Shown: piece after piece, positions 26,783 through 35,431 of the stretch
Layout of the letters: each line of letters opens with the position of its first letter
How positions within the stretch are numbered: position 1 is the first letter of the stretch
NCBI GenBank assembly: GCA_963736425.1
Contig: CAVTOX010000005.1
Coordinates: forward strand, 94,372 to 158,371
Direction: 5' to 3'
DNA from: Prado023 sp963736425
GTDB taxonomy: Bacteria; Actinomycetota; Actinomycetes; S36-B12; CAIYMF01
Length of the DNA stretch: 64,000 nt
Notes under the pieces: model-generated
Databases searched by the model: none
Told to the model about the DNA's origin: nothing
Seen by the model: the letters and a program-made list of their open reading frames with translations, nothing else
Translations under genes and position numbers: made by a program

Positions 26783-28147
26783 TCACTCGGTGCTGATGAA
26801 GACGTTCTTGGTCTCGGTGAACGCGTCGAGGGCGTCCGGGCCGAGCTCGCGGCCCAGGCCGCTGGCCTTGTACCCGCCGAAGGGCGTCCAGTACCGCACC
26901 GACGAGTGCGAGTTGACCGAGAGGTTGCCCGCCTGGACCCCGCGGGCGACCCGCAGGCCGCGGCCGAGGTTGGTCGTCCAGATGGATCCGGACAGTCCGT
27001 ACTGGGAGTCATTGGCGATGCGGATCGCGTCGGCCTCGTCCTCGAACGGGATCACGACGACGACCGGGCCGAAGATCTCCTCGACGCACGCGGGAGCATC
27101 GGCGGCAACCGGCGCCAGGACCGTCGGCGGGAACCACCAGCCCGGGCCCTCGGGCGCCGAGCCGCGGAAGGCCACCGGGGCGTCGTCGGGCACGAAGGAC
27201 GCCACCCGATCGCGGTGCTCGGCGGAGATCAGCGGACCCATCTCGGCGGTGTCGAGGGTCGGATCCTCGACCCGCACCCCCTGCACGGCCGACTCGAACA
27301 GCTCCATGAACCGGTCGTACGCGCTGCGCTGCACGAGGATCCGCGACCGGGCGCAGCAGTCCTGGCCGGCGTTGTCGAACACGGCGTAGGGGGCGCTCGC
27401 CGCGGCGCGCTCGAGGTCCGCGTCCGCGAACACGATGTTCGCGCTCTTGCCGCCCAGCTCGAGGGTCACTGGCTTCACCTGAGCGGCGCAGCCGGCCATG
27501 ACGCGCACGCCGACCTCCGTCGACCCGGTGAACACCACCTTGCGCACGTCCGGGTGGGTCACGAGACGCTCGCCGACGATCGAGCCCTTGCCGGGGACCA
27601 CGGTGAGCACGTGCTCGGGCAGGCCTGCCTCCAGCGCCAGCTCACCCAGGCGGATCGCGGTCAGCGGGGTGAGCTGCGCGGGCTTGAGCACGACCGTGTT
27701 GCCCGCCGCGAGGGCGGGTCCGAACCCCCAACCCGCGATGGGCATCGGGAAGTTCCACGGGGCGATCACCCCGACCACTCCCAGCGGCTCCTTGAAGGTG
27801 ATGTCCACGCCGCCGGCGACCGGGATCTGCCGGCCGAACAACCGCTCCGGGGCTCCGGCGTAGTAGGCGAGCACGTCGCGGACGTTGCCGGCCTCCCAGC
27901 GGGCGTTGCCGATGGTGTGCCCGGAGTTGGCGACCTCGATCTGCGCGAGCTCCTCGATGTGCTCGTCGACCACCGCCGCGAAGCGCCGGAGGAGGCGCGC
28001 GCGGTCACCCGGGGTGACATCCCGCCAGGCGGGGAACGCCCGGGCGGCCCGGGCGATCGCCTCGTCGGCGCCGGCGAGGTCGGTCAGCTCGACCGTGGCG
28101 ACCCTGGCCTCGGTGGCGGGGTTGATCACGTCGTGGGTGGTGCTCAT
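26783..28147 (-). CDS. Aldehyde dehydrogenase (gamma-glutamyl-aminobutyraldehyde type likely)
   Basis: The 454-residue protein is an NAD(P)-dependent aldehyde dehydrogenase. Present are PWNFPMPIAGWGFGPALAAG with the catalytic Asn, the cofactor loop FTGSTEVGVRV, the general-base Glu in LELGGKSA, the nucleophile region GQDCCARSR (two adjacent Cys), EEIFGPV, and PFGGYKASGLGRELG. By context it probably oxidises gamma-glutamyl-gamma-aminobutyraldehyde or a related aldehyde from polyamine breakdown; the PuuC step in Escherichia coli is the model. The ATG at 28147 follows CAGGAGAATC, 11 bases after the stop of the ligase gene. The SDR gene follows after 50 bases, so the three form an operon. Confidence 0.9.
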   Translation of the reverse strand: MSTTHDVINPATEARVATVELTDLAGADEAIARAARAFPAWRDVTPGDRARLLRRFAAVVDEHIEELAQIEVANSGHTIGNARWEAGNVRDVLAYYAGAPERLFGRQIPVAGGVDITFKEPLGVVGVIAPWNFPMPIAGWGFGPALAAGNTVVLKPAQLTPLTAIRLGELALEAGLPEHVLTVVPGKGSIVGERLVTHPDVRKVVFTGSTEVGVRVMAGCAAQVKPVTLELGGKSANIVFADADLERAAASAPYAVFDNAGQDCCARSRILVQRSAYDRFMELFESAVQGVRVEDPTLDTAEMGPLISAEHRDRVASFVPDDAPVAFRGSAPEGPGWWFPPTVLAPVAADAPACVEEIFGPVVVVIPFEDEADAIRIANDSQYGLSGSIWTTNLGRGLRVARGVQAGNLSVNSHSSVRYWTPFGGYKASGLGRELGPDALDAFTETKNVFISTE

Positions 28148-28158
28148 GATTCTCCTGC

Positions 28159-29541
28159 TCACATCCTCTCGAACCCGCGGAACCGCTCCCAGTCGGTGAC
28201 CGCACGCCCGAACGCCTCAAGTTCGATCCGAGCCATGTTGGCATAGTGGTCGCGGACCTCGGCGCCGAAGGTGGCCTCCACCCACGCGCTCGACTCCCAC
28301 GCCCCCAGCGCATCGCGCAGGGAGTCCGGCACGCGGGGGGCGCCGGAGGTGTAGGCGTTGCCGGTGAGGATCGGCTCGAGCGGCAGCTCCCGGATGATGC
28401 CGTCCAGACCTGCGGCGACCATCGCTGCCACCGCCATGTACGGGTTCGCGTCCCCGCCAGGGACGCGGTTCTCCAGGCGCAGGGACTGGCCGTGGCCCAC
28501 CAGCCGCAGCGCACAGGTGCGGTTGTCACGACCCCACGCGATCGAGGTGGGTGCGAACGACCCCGCGACGAAGCGCTTGTAGGAGTTGATGTTCGGCCCG
28601 AACATCAACGTGAGCTCGTGCATGTGCGCCAACTGCCCGGCGATGAACGCCCGGCCCAGCGGCGAGAGTCCCTGCTCGTCCCGGGAGTCGGTCATCACCA
28701 GTGCGTCGTCGGTGCCGCGGAAGGACAGGTGGATGTGGCAGGAGTTGCCCTCACGCTGGTCGAACTTGCTCATGAACGTCAGCGATTGGCCCATCGCCGA
28801 GGCGATCTCCTTGGCCCCCGTCTTGTAGACCACGTGCTGGTCGCAGGTGGTCAGCGCATCGGAGTACCGGAACGCGATCTCGTGCTGGCCCAGGTTGCAC
28901 TCCCCCTTGGCCGACTCCACGATCATGCCGGCGCCGGCCATGTCCAGGCGGATCCGGCGCAGCAGGGGTTCGACGCGGGACCCACCGAGGATCGAGTAGT
29001 CGACGTTGTACTGGTTGGCCGGGTCCATGTCGCGGTACCCCGTGCGCCAGGCGTCCTCGAAGGTGTCGTTGAACACCATGAACTCCAGCTCGGTGCCGAC
29101 CAGGGCGACCAGCCCCGCGTCGGCCAGGCGCGCCAGCTGCGCGCGCAGGACCTGCCGGGGGGAGGCCACGACCGGTGAGCCGTCCGCCCACGCCACGTCG
29201 GCCTGGACCATCGCGCTGCCCTCGTGCCACGGGATGCGGCGCAGGGTGTCCAGGTCCGGCGCCATCACGAAGTCGCCGTACCCGCTCTCCCAGGAGGTCA
29301 TCGGATAGCCGTCGACGGTGTTCATGTCGACGTCCACGGCCAGCAGGTAGTTGCAGCCCTCGGTGCCGTGGCCGAGGACGTCAGACAGGAAGAACGGCGC
29401 GTGGATGCGCTTGCCGACCAGGCGGCCCTGCATGTCGGTGATCGCGACGATCACCGTGTCGATCGCCCCGCTGGCGATGTCGGCGCGCAGCGTCTCGACA
29501 TCCAGCGGCGCCCGCCCACCTGAGCCCGGCACATGCGCCAT
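28159..29541 (-). CDS. Glutamine synthetase-family ligase (gamma-glutamylpolyamine synthetase-like)
   Basis: The 460-residue protein has the GS fold but lacks features of housekeeping GlnA, such as the adenylylation loop. Seen are the N-terminal beta-grasp (AITDMQGRLVGKRI), GTELEFMVFND, ECNLGQHEI, SCHIHLS (metal/ATP site), the NSYKR segment, and RVPGGDANPYMAVAAMVAAG. PuuA-, GlnA3- and FluG-like enzymes of this group attach glutamate to putrescine, polyamines or monoamines with ATP. The cluster with an amidotransferase hydrolase, aldehyde dehydrogenase and APC permease makes polyamine assimilation the leading hypothesis. Ethanolamine and other amines remain possible. AGAGG lies seven bases before the ATG. 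Confidence 0.85.
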   Translation of the reverse strand: MAHVPGSGGRAPLDVETLRADIASGAIDTVIVAITDMQGRLVGKRIHAPFFLSDVLGHGTEGCNYLLAVDVDMNTVDGYPMTSWESGYGDFVMAPDLDTLRRIPWHEGSAMVQADVAWADGSPVVASPRQVLRAQLARLADAGLVALVGTELEFMVFNDTFEDAWRTGYRDMDPANQYNVDYSILGGSRVEPLLRRIRLDMAGAGMIVESAKGECNLGQHEIAFRYSDALTTCDQHVVYKTGAKEIASAMGQSLTFMSKFDQREGNSCHIHLSFRGTDDALVMTDSRDEQGLSPLGRAFIAGQLAHMHELTLMFGPNINSYKRFVAGSFAPTSIAWGRDNRTCALRLVGHGQSLRLENRVPGGDANPYMAVAAMVAAGLDGIIRELPLEPILTGNAYTSGAPRVPDSLRDALGAWESSAWVEATFGAEVRDHYANMARIELEAFGRAVTDWERFRGFERM

Positions 29542-29737
29542 TCGACAGCCTCTCGACGTGCGGGCGCCGACGATCGGCCCGGTCCTGCGGATCTTGGCAC
29601 ATCGGGGCGGTCGATGTACGAGGCGTGTCGAGGCGCATTTCGGGACTTTGGTCCCGCCGGGCCGCTACGGTCCGCTCGAGCGCACCGCGCGCCGGTCGTG
29701 GGAACCTCCCCGCGGGCTGACCAGGGAGGTACCGCGC
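29542..29737. promoter_or_regulatory. Divergent promoter region between the ligase operon and the APC permease
   Basis: This 196-base spacer must hold promoters for both directions. A weak plus-strand candidate is TTGGCA at 29594 and TACGAG at 29617 with 17 bases between. A short inverted repeat, CGGGAC-TTTG-GTCCCG, lies at 29641-29656 and could be an operator or leader hairpin. GGGAGGT at 29724 is the permease ribosome site. No regulator gene for the cluster is present. Confidence 0.4.
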
Positions 29738-31375
29738 ATGTCAGCAGATCTCACCCAGGCGGACGACGAAAGTCGTCTCGCCGAATTGGGCTACAAACAG
29801 GAGCTGGACCGATCGTGGTCGGGCTTCTCGAACTTCGCAATCTCGTTCTCGATCATCTCGATCCTGGCCGGCTGCTTCACCACGTTCTACTTCGGCTGGA
29901 ACAACGGCGGCCCGATCGCCATCTCCGTCGGCTGGGTGGTCATCTCGGCGTTCATCATGCTGATCGGCTTCATGATGGCCGAGCTGGTGTCGGCATACCC
30001 CACCTCCGGTGGCATCTACTGGTGGGCGTCCAAGCTCGGCGGGGCCAAGGCCGGCTACTACACCGGGTGGCTCAACCTGATCGGCCTGCTGGCCATCATC
30101 GCGTCGGTCGCCTACGGCGCCGCGACGTTCCTGGACTTCGCGCTCTCGCGGTTCAGCGAGAGCTGGGCAGCGGGCTACTCCCTCGACCGCGTGTTCTGGA
30201 TGTTCGTGGTCGTGCTGGCGCTGGCCACCCTGGTCAACATCTTCAGCAACCACCTGCTCGCGGTGCTGAACAACGTCTCGGTGTGGTGGCATGTGTTCGG
30301 CGCCGCCGCGGTGATCCTGATCCTGATCTTCCTGCCGGAGAACCACGCCAGCGTCTCGGAGGTCTTCACCGGCCGCGTGAACAACACCGTCGGACTCAAC
30401 GGGGGCTCGACCGAGGGCCCAGGCTTCTGGTTCTACGTCCTGCCTTTGGGCCTCCTGCTCACCCAGTACACGATCACCGGCTACGACGCGTCAGCACATC
30501 TCTCCGAGGAGACCCAAGGCGCGGCCAACGCGGCGGCCCGGGGCATCTGGCAGTCGATCTTCTACTCGGCGATCGGCGGCTGGATCCTGCTGCTGTCGTT
30601 CCTGTTCGCCGTCCAGGACAAGGATGCGGTCACGGCTGGTGGCGGTGGCGTGCAGGTCATCTTCGACCAGGCACTGAGCCCGAGGATGGCCGCAACGGTC
30701 CTGCTGATCGCCGCGATCGGCCAACTGTTCTGCACCACGGCATGCCTCACCTCGTGCTCGCGCATGCTGTTCGCGTTCAGCCGTGACGGTGCGGTCCCGG
30801 GCGCCAAGTACTGGGCGTCCCTGGACAAGAACAAGACGCCGCGCAACGCACTGCTCGCCTCCTCGGCGGTGGGCCTGATCCTGACGCTGCCGGCCCTGTG
30901 GGAGATCAACATCGGCACGGCCGATGCCCCGATCTACTCGGTGGTCGCGTTCTACGCGGTCGTCTCCATCGGTGTCGTTGGCCTCTACATGGCCTTCATC
31001 ATTCCGATCTTCCTTCGCTGGCGTGCCGGCGACTCGTTCCAGCAGGGGTCGTGGAACACCGGCACCAAGTGGAAGTGGATGGCACCGTTGGCCATCGCCG
31101 AGGTCGTCATCACCTCGGTCTACTTCCTGCTGCCGCTCTACCCGGCTGGAACCCCGGGCAACGAGGCCTTCGACTGGAAGTTCGTCAACTACGCCCCCAT
31201 CGTGCTCGGTGCGTCGTTGCTGGCGCTGTGGATCGGCTGGCACCTGAGTGCCAAGAAATGGTTCACCGGGCCGAAGCGGACGATCGACCTACCCGCGGGC
31301 ATCACCGGCGCCGATGAGATCGCCCTGGAGCATGAGCACCACGGCTACCTCACGGGCGAGCACGAGCGCGACTGA
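29738..31375 (+). CDS. APC-family amino acid/polyamine permease
   Basis: The 545-residue protein has about twelve membrane segments and the APC opening LGYKQELDRSWSGFSNFAISFSI in short form (RSWSGFSNFAISFSIIS). A consensus region GGIYWWASKLGGAKAGYYTGW and the GYDASAHLSEET motif follow. These are features of the bacterial amino-acid/GABA/choline permease group (BAT1 or UGA4-like). It would import a polyamine, GABA or amino acid with protons. Its divergent position next to the gamma-glutamylpolyamine-type operon supports an amine substrate. The ATG at 29738 has GGGAGGT upstream. A strong hairpin follows its stop. The C-terminal 50 residues are a charged cytoplasmic tail rich in His and Glu. Confidence 0.88.
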   Translation: MSADLTQADDESRLAELGYKQELDRSWSGFSNFAISFSIISILAGCFTTFYFGWNNGGPIAISVGWVVISAFIMLIGFMMAELVSAYPTSGGIYWWASKLGGAKAGYYTGWLNLIGLLAIIASVAYGAATFLDFALSRFSESWAAGYSLDRVFWMFVVVLALATLVNIFSNHLLAVLNNVSVWWHVFGAAAVILILIFLPENHASVSEVFTGRVNNTVGLNGGSTEGPGFWFYVLPLGLLLTQYTITGYDASAHLSEETQGAANAAARGIWQSIFYSAIGGWILLLSFLFAVQDKDAVTAGGGGVQVIFDQALSPRMAATVLLIAAIGQLFCTTACLTSCSRMLFAFSRDGAVPGAKYWASLDKNKTPRNALLASSAVGLILTLPALWEINIGTADAPIYSVVAFYAVVSIGVVGLYMAFIIPIFLRWRAGDSFQQGSWNTGTKWKWMAPLAIAEVVITSVYFLLPLYPAGTPGNEAFDWKFVNYAPIVLGASLLALWIGWHLSAKKWFTGPKRTIDLPAGITGADEIALEHEHHGYLTGEHERD

Positions 31376-31393
31376 CCCACGTTCGGCACCATC

Positions 31394-31427
31394 GGATTCC
31401 CCCTGTCACCACTGGCGGGGGGAATCC
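31394..31427 (+). terminator. Hairpin terminator after the APC permease
   Basis: A perfect 10-base stem (GGATTCCCCC / GGGGGAATCC) encloses a 14-base loop, starting 19 bases after the permease stop. Only a short TTT run follows, so it is a plausible but not strong factor-independent terminator. It could also serve the converging SDR gene. Confidence 0.6.
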
Positions 31428-31470
31428 GCATTTGGGGGGACGGACGGGGGATACCGGTAGTCCAGTGCAG

Positions 31471-32325
31471 TCACGCACCGGTCATGGTGCCCGAGCGAGC
31501 AGACCCGGGAGTGGGGTCCACCACGCCTCCCTGCGCCCGGGTCCAGCCGGTCTGGGCCACCAACCACTCGACAGTGCCGGGGACCACATGGTGCAGGGCG
31601 AGGACCGCCGCCAGCCGCCGCGGCGTCGCGACGTCGCCACGGCCGCGCTCCACCGCGCGGACGATGGAGGCGGCCACCTGCTCCGTGCTGAGCGTGCCGA
31701 ACAGCCGCGAGATCGTGGGCACTCGGTCTCGGGCACCCGGGTTGTTCGCCCAGTACTCGGACTCCACCTCCCCCGCCATCACGAGCACGGCGCGGACCCC
31801 GGTGCCGCGCAGGTCGGCGCGCAGCGCCCGGGTGAAGTAGGCCATCGCCCCCCGCGCGACGCTGTAGGCCGCCGAACCCGGGAAGGGCATCGCACCCGCC
31901 GGTGAGGTGACGTTCACGATGGTTCCCGACCCGCGGGCGATCATGGGCCGCACCAAATGGTGGGTGATGGCAAAGGCCCCCACGTAGGGGACCATCGTCA
32001 TGGCCAGGGCCTCGCTCGGATCGGTCTCATCGATGGCGAGCCATCGGCCGGAGCCGGCGTTGTTGACCAGCACATCCACGCGTCCGACGTCTTCCAGCAC
32101 CTGTTCGGAGACCCGAGCGACTGCCTCGAGGTCTGCCAGGTCAACCGGATGGACATGCGCAGTCCCCCCACGCGCCCGGATGGACTCCGCCACGGCATCC
32201 AGCCCCGACTGGGAGCGCGCAAGCAGGACGACCTCCGCTCCGCGATCAGCGAAGGCCCGCGCGGCCGCCGCACCGATTCCGCTGGACGCTCCCGTGATGA
32301 CGACTCGTGTGCCTGTGACTTTCAT
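31471..32325 (-). CDS. Short-chain dehydrogenase/reductase, Lys-to-Arg in the active site
   Basis: The 284-residue protein has the SDR loop VVITGASSGIGAAAARAFA, LVNNAGSGRW, Ser in VTSPAG, and YSVARGAM. The last places Arg where catalytic Lys is usual. After the core it has about 50 extra residues, including LFGTLSTEQVAASIVRAVER and VEWLVAQTGW. This resembles the DltE/YqjQ-like SDR group with a C-terminal helical extension. Activity with an Arg is uncertain. AGGAGG stands eight bases before the ATG at 32325; an upstream ATG adds residues without coding character. The substrate is unknown. The ABC permease gene ends 60 bases upstream on the same strand but shows no functional tie. Confidence 0.75.
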   Translation of the reverse strand: MKVTGTRVVITGASSGIGAAAARAFADRGAEVVLLARSQSGLDAVAESIRARGGTAHVHPVDLADLEAVARVSEQVLEDVGRVDVLVNNAGSGRWLAIDETDPSEALAMTMVPYVGAFAITHHLVRPMIARGSGTIVNVTSPAGAMPFPGSAAYSVARGAMAYFTRALRADLRGTGVRAVLVMAGEVESEYWANNPGARDRVPTISRLFGTLSTEQVAASIVRAVERGRGDVATPRRLAAVLALHHVVPGTVEWLVAQTGWTRAQGGVVDPTPGSARSGTMTGA

Positions 32326-32385
32326 TGCTGAGCCTCCTGTTCGTGGGTCACATGATGCCGGTTGCACGTCGCCCGGGCCGGGCCC

Positions 32386-33174
32386 CTACAACCCGGCGTC
32401 GGGACTGCACCACCACCTCGTGGTGGCAACGACGCCGAGGACCCCGGTGGCCACCACGATCAGCCATGAGGCAACGGTCGCGTCTTGGTCGGGCGCGATG
32501 CCTGCAGCGATCGCGGGGATCGCCCACGGGATGTAGGCCCCCCAGCCGAGGATCGCCGCGGCCTGGGCCAGGGCGAGGAACCCGATCGCGCTTGCCAGTG
32601 GCGCGAGGTAGCCACGGCTCCGGCTGGCCAGGTAGGCGATCGGGGTCACCGCCAGGATCGTGAGGAAGCAGGCCCGCAGGGTCCCCGATGCACTGGTGAG
32701 AGCCAACGACGCGGACCACCCCGGTAGGCCCATCAGCAGGCCCACGCCGAAGGTCACGGCAGTGAGCCACACGCCCAGAACGGCTGCCCACACCGCGTAG
32801 ACGGCGAACTTCGCGCCGACGATGACACCGCGGGAGACTGGCAGCGACATGAGGTAGTGCGCTGTCCCGTCGACGAACTCCCGGCCGAACATCCATGTGG
32901 CGATGAACGCGAAGAGCAGCAGCGAGCCGGCCGAGGCGATCTGCGTGGAGAACATCAACATCCCCGACCAGTCGGCGGTGATCCCCGAGAGCTCAGCCTT
33001 CTGCCCGAGCAGCCCGAGGTCCTTGGCCCGCTGCGGGTCAGCTGCGATATAGACGAACAACCCACCGGCGAGCGGCCCGATGGCCAGCACGACGAACGTG
33101 ACGAGCGGAACCCGGGACCGTCGGACCTTCAGCCACTCGTTCGTCAACGCCGCCGACCAACCTGCCACGCTCAT
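32386..33174 (-). CDS. ABC-2 type transporter permease
   Basis: The 262-residue membrane protein has six predicted segments in the ABC-2 order: a first segment after NEWLKVRRSRVPL, an external loop with ADPQRAKDLGLL, then SLLLFAFIATWMFGREF, and four more. The GREFVDGTAHYLMSLPVSRG pattern before the third segment is typical of bacitracin- or NatB-like export permeases. It would pair with the ATPase encoded immediately upstream; the start ATG overlaps that gene's TGA by four bases (ATGA). The substrate may be a lipid, peptide or drug. The C-terminus ends after the last membrane segment with VATTRWWCSPDAGL. Confidence 0.85.
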   Translation of the reverse strand: MSVAGWSAALTNEWLKVRRSRVPLVTFVVLAIGPLAGGLFVYIAADPQRAKDLGLLGQKAELSGITADWSGMLMFSTQIASAGSLLLFAFIATWMFGREFVDGTAHYLMSLPVSRGVIVGAKFAVYAVWAAVLGVWLTAVTFGVGLLMGLPGWSASLALTSASGTLRACFLTILAVTPIAYLASRSRGYLAPLASAIGFLALAQAAAILGWGAYIPWAIPAIAAGIAPDQDATVASWLIVVATGVLGVVATTRWWCSPDAGL

Positions 33175-34098
33175 CGGGCCCCTCCCGTCACTTCCAGGAA
33201 ATGGGTCTCGAGGCTGTCGGACATGACCGCCATCGCCCGGGGTGGGCAATCCGCGCCGACAAGCAGACGGGCGACATCCTCGGGCCGGTCAACTGACCCC
33301 GGGTCAGTCATCGTCAACGTCGCCTCGGCTTCGGTCGCGGCGATCCCACACGTCGACAACGCGGCTGTGGCCCGGCGGGCTGACTCCGCTGAGGCCAGCG
33401 TCACGACCAAGCGGGGCCGGCCCAGCGCGGCCAGCCGCGACCGGCTGAGCCGATCGACCATGCGCCCCTCGTGGATGATGCCGACCTCGTCGGCCATCCG
33501 CTCGACCTCCGAGACGATGTGCGTGGACATGAGGACCGTGGTCCCGTCGTCGGCGAGGTCTCGCAGCAGGCCACGGATCTCGACCATTCCTGCCGGGTCC
33601 ATCCCATTCGTGGGCTCGTCGAGGATGAGGACCTTCGGGCGATGGAGCAGGGCCATCGCGAGCCCGAGGCGCTGGCCGTTGCCCTGACTGAGCGCGCGAG
33701 CCCTGACGTCGAGGTACCGGCCGAGGGCCAGCCTCTCGACGATCTCGTCGCACGCGGCACGCGGAACCTGACGGTAGGCGCAGGACATGCGCAGGTGGTC
33801 CCGTGCCGTCAGATCGGGGTACAGGCCCGGGCCGTCCACCAGGTAGCCCGACATCAGCCCAGGGACCCGCGAGCCCCCCGCGTGAGTCCACCGCACGACC
33901 CAGGATCGAGACCTCACCAACTGTGGGGCGGATCAGGCCCAGCAGCATCCGGATCAGGGTCGTCTTCCCTGCGCCGTTGCGGCCGAGGAACCCGTACAGC
34001 GTGCCCGGAGCGATGCTCAGGTCGACGGCATCCACGGCCGTGAGGTCCCCGAAACGGCGGGTGAGCCCGGACGCGGCGATCGACACCGTCATGCCCAC
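33171..34098 (-). CDS. ABC transporter ATP-binding protein, one frameshift
   Basis: Reconstructed to about 309 residues, this has Walker A GRNGAGKTT, signature LSQGNGQRLGLAMAL, Walker B VLILDEPTNGMDP and the H-loop STHIVSE. A C-terminal domain of about 90 residues follows (VTLASAESARRATAAL). It would power the adjacent ABC-2 permease. A one-base shift lies in a run of six C (33874-33879), just before the Q-loop region. Upstream of it the frame reads GEVSILGRAVDSRGG; downstream it resumes with SRVPGLMSGYLVDGPGLYPD. The usual Q-loop segment (IGYLPQ or similar) is altered around this point, so the exact residues there are uncertain. The start may be the ATG at 34098 or two codons later. Confidence 0.82.
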
Positions 34099-34185
34099 GA
34101 GCGTAGTCGCCTCCGCCCACCTGACCGGGGTGTTCTCACGAGCCGACGTGATGACCGGGAGGGCTCCACGAGTCGCGAACCCCCT

Positions 34186-34489
34186 TCACAGGAGCCGGAG
34201 TGCAACCTCGACCGGGTCGCCCTGCTCGACGCCATTGGCCTGCCGGACAGCCCGCTTGACCGGAAGGACGAAGCACCCCGAGGCCTTGTCGGGGAACAGG
34301 GATGTGCGCCACGTACTCGGGCCGATCCGAACCTCCACCCGAACCGAGCCGAACCCAGCGCGGGGACCCTGACCGTCCTTCGTCCTCGACCGCTGCGCTC
34401 ACATCGGGCGGCAGGGTCACGAAAGTCCAGGTGTCCTGCTGGCGGGCGTCCCACAGCCACAGCTCAGCGGTGAAGTGGTGCTCAGTCAC
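34186..34489 (-). CDS. DUF1905 domain protein, one frameshift
   Basis: About 100 residues match the DUF1905 pattern in order: HFTAELWLWDAR, TWTFVTLPPDVSAAV, then after a one-base shift near 34377 RAGFGSVRVEVRIG, TWRTSLFPDKASGCFVLPVK and AVRQANGVEQGDPVEVALRL, with the stop at 34186-34188. The domain is a small beta-barrel of unknown role, often alone or joined to a YdeI-like region. The GTG at 34489 is the likely start. Both halves have genome-typical codon use, so the shift is probably an error. It lies behind the ABC operon, about 90 bases upstream of the ATPase start on the same strand. Confidence 0.65.
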
Positions 34490-34753
34490 GTGGAGCACCG
34501 CCGGCAATCCGGCGGGCCGTCGCTCCCCACCCCGGGGCCACGGTGACAGGCACTGCGGGGTCAACCCCGTGCTCGGCTCACGCATGGGTTTCAGGGTAGA
34601 CCCCTGGGTATCTCCCGGCAGGTGTGACGAGGGACGGCTCCCGAAGGACGCTCGGCTGCTGCGGCGAGCGGGTGAATGGCCTGTACTCACCAGCGCCGAC
34701 CGCCGATACAGCGTGCATCAGACCTGTGCCTGAGCCCGACCCCGGGAGGAACC

Positions 34754-35428
34754 ATGACACACGCCAGCACCCGCGCCGGCTCGGCCGTCGCGTTCTTGAG
34801 CGTGCTCGCCATGGGTCTTGGGGGCGCTGCAAACGCGTCGACACTGCGCACCGCGGATGAGATCCCCCAGCCGCCGACGTGCGCAGGGGTTGCGGCGACG
34901 AAGACCTCCGGCGCCCGGCACATCTGGGGAACTCGAGGCGACGATGTCATCGTCGTGACCGGTGGCGGCCGGCACGTGGTGCATGCCCGTGGGGGCAATG
35001 ACCTGGTCTGCGGCTCCGATGGTGTGGACATCGTCCTTGGCGGAGCCGGAAACGACCGCCTGTTCGGCGGGGCCGGGAACGACCGGCTGCGCGGCGGCAG
35101 GGGCGATGACGAGATCCTCGGCGGCGACGGCCGCGACCGCGAGTTCGGCGGTGCCGGTGACGACAGCCTCCGCGGAGGTCCCGGCACCGACGTCCTGCGC
35201 GGTGGCGACGGTGACGACGATCTCGACGGCGAGGAGGGCGCGGATCGGTGCTTCGGTGGGCGCGGTGATGACCAGGTCGATCTCGACCAGGACGCGCGGG
35301 ACGACGTCAGCGAGGACTCGACGGACGGCCACCACGGCCCCGATGCCCCCGACCTGGAATCCGAGCATGGGGACCAGGACACGGGCCCGGATCAGGACGC
35401 AGACGAGGTCCAGACCGAGGAGGCCTGA
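34754..35428 (+). CDS. Secreted RTX-type calcium-binding repeat protein
   Basis: The 224-residue protein starts with an N-terminal signal peptide (hydrophobic AVAFLSVLAMGLGGAANA, cut near residue 29). It continues into about nine glycine/aspartate nonapeptide repeats at residues 58-170, such as GGAGNDRLF, GGRGDDEIL and GGPGTDVLR. These form a calcium-bound parallel beta-roll. The tail after residue 175 is very acidic (many Asp and Glu). No Sec-independent type I export genes are near, so export is probably by Sec. A calcium-responsive surface or extracellular protein is likely; no enzymatic domain is seen. GGAGGA lies upstream of the ATG at 34754. Two pairs of Cys flank the repeats. Confidence 0.85.
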   Translation: MTHASTRAGSAVAFLSVLAMGLGGAANASTLRTADEIPQPPTCAGVAATKTSGARHIWGTRGDDVIVVTGGGRHVVHARGGNDLVCGSDGVDIVLGGAGNDRLFGGAGNDRLRGGRGDDEILGGDGRDREFGGAGDDSLRGGPGTDVLRGGDGDDDLDGEEGADRCFGGRGDDQVDLDQDARDDVSEDSTDGHHGPDAPDLESEHGDQDTGPDQDADEVQTEEA

Positions 35429-35431
35429 CCC

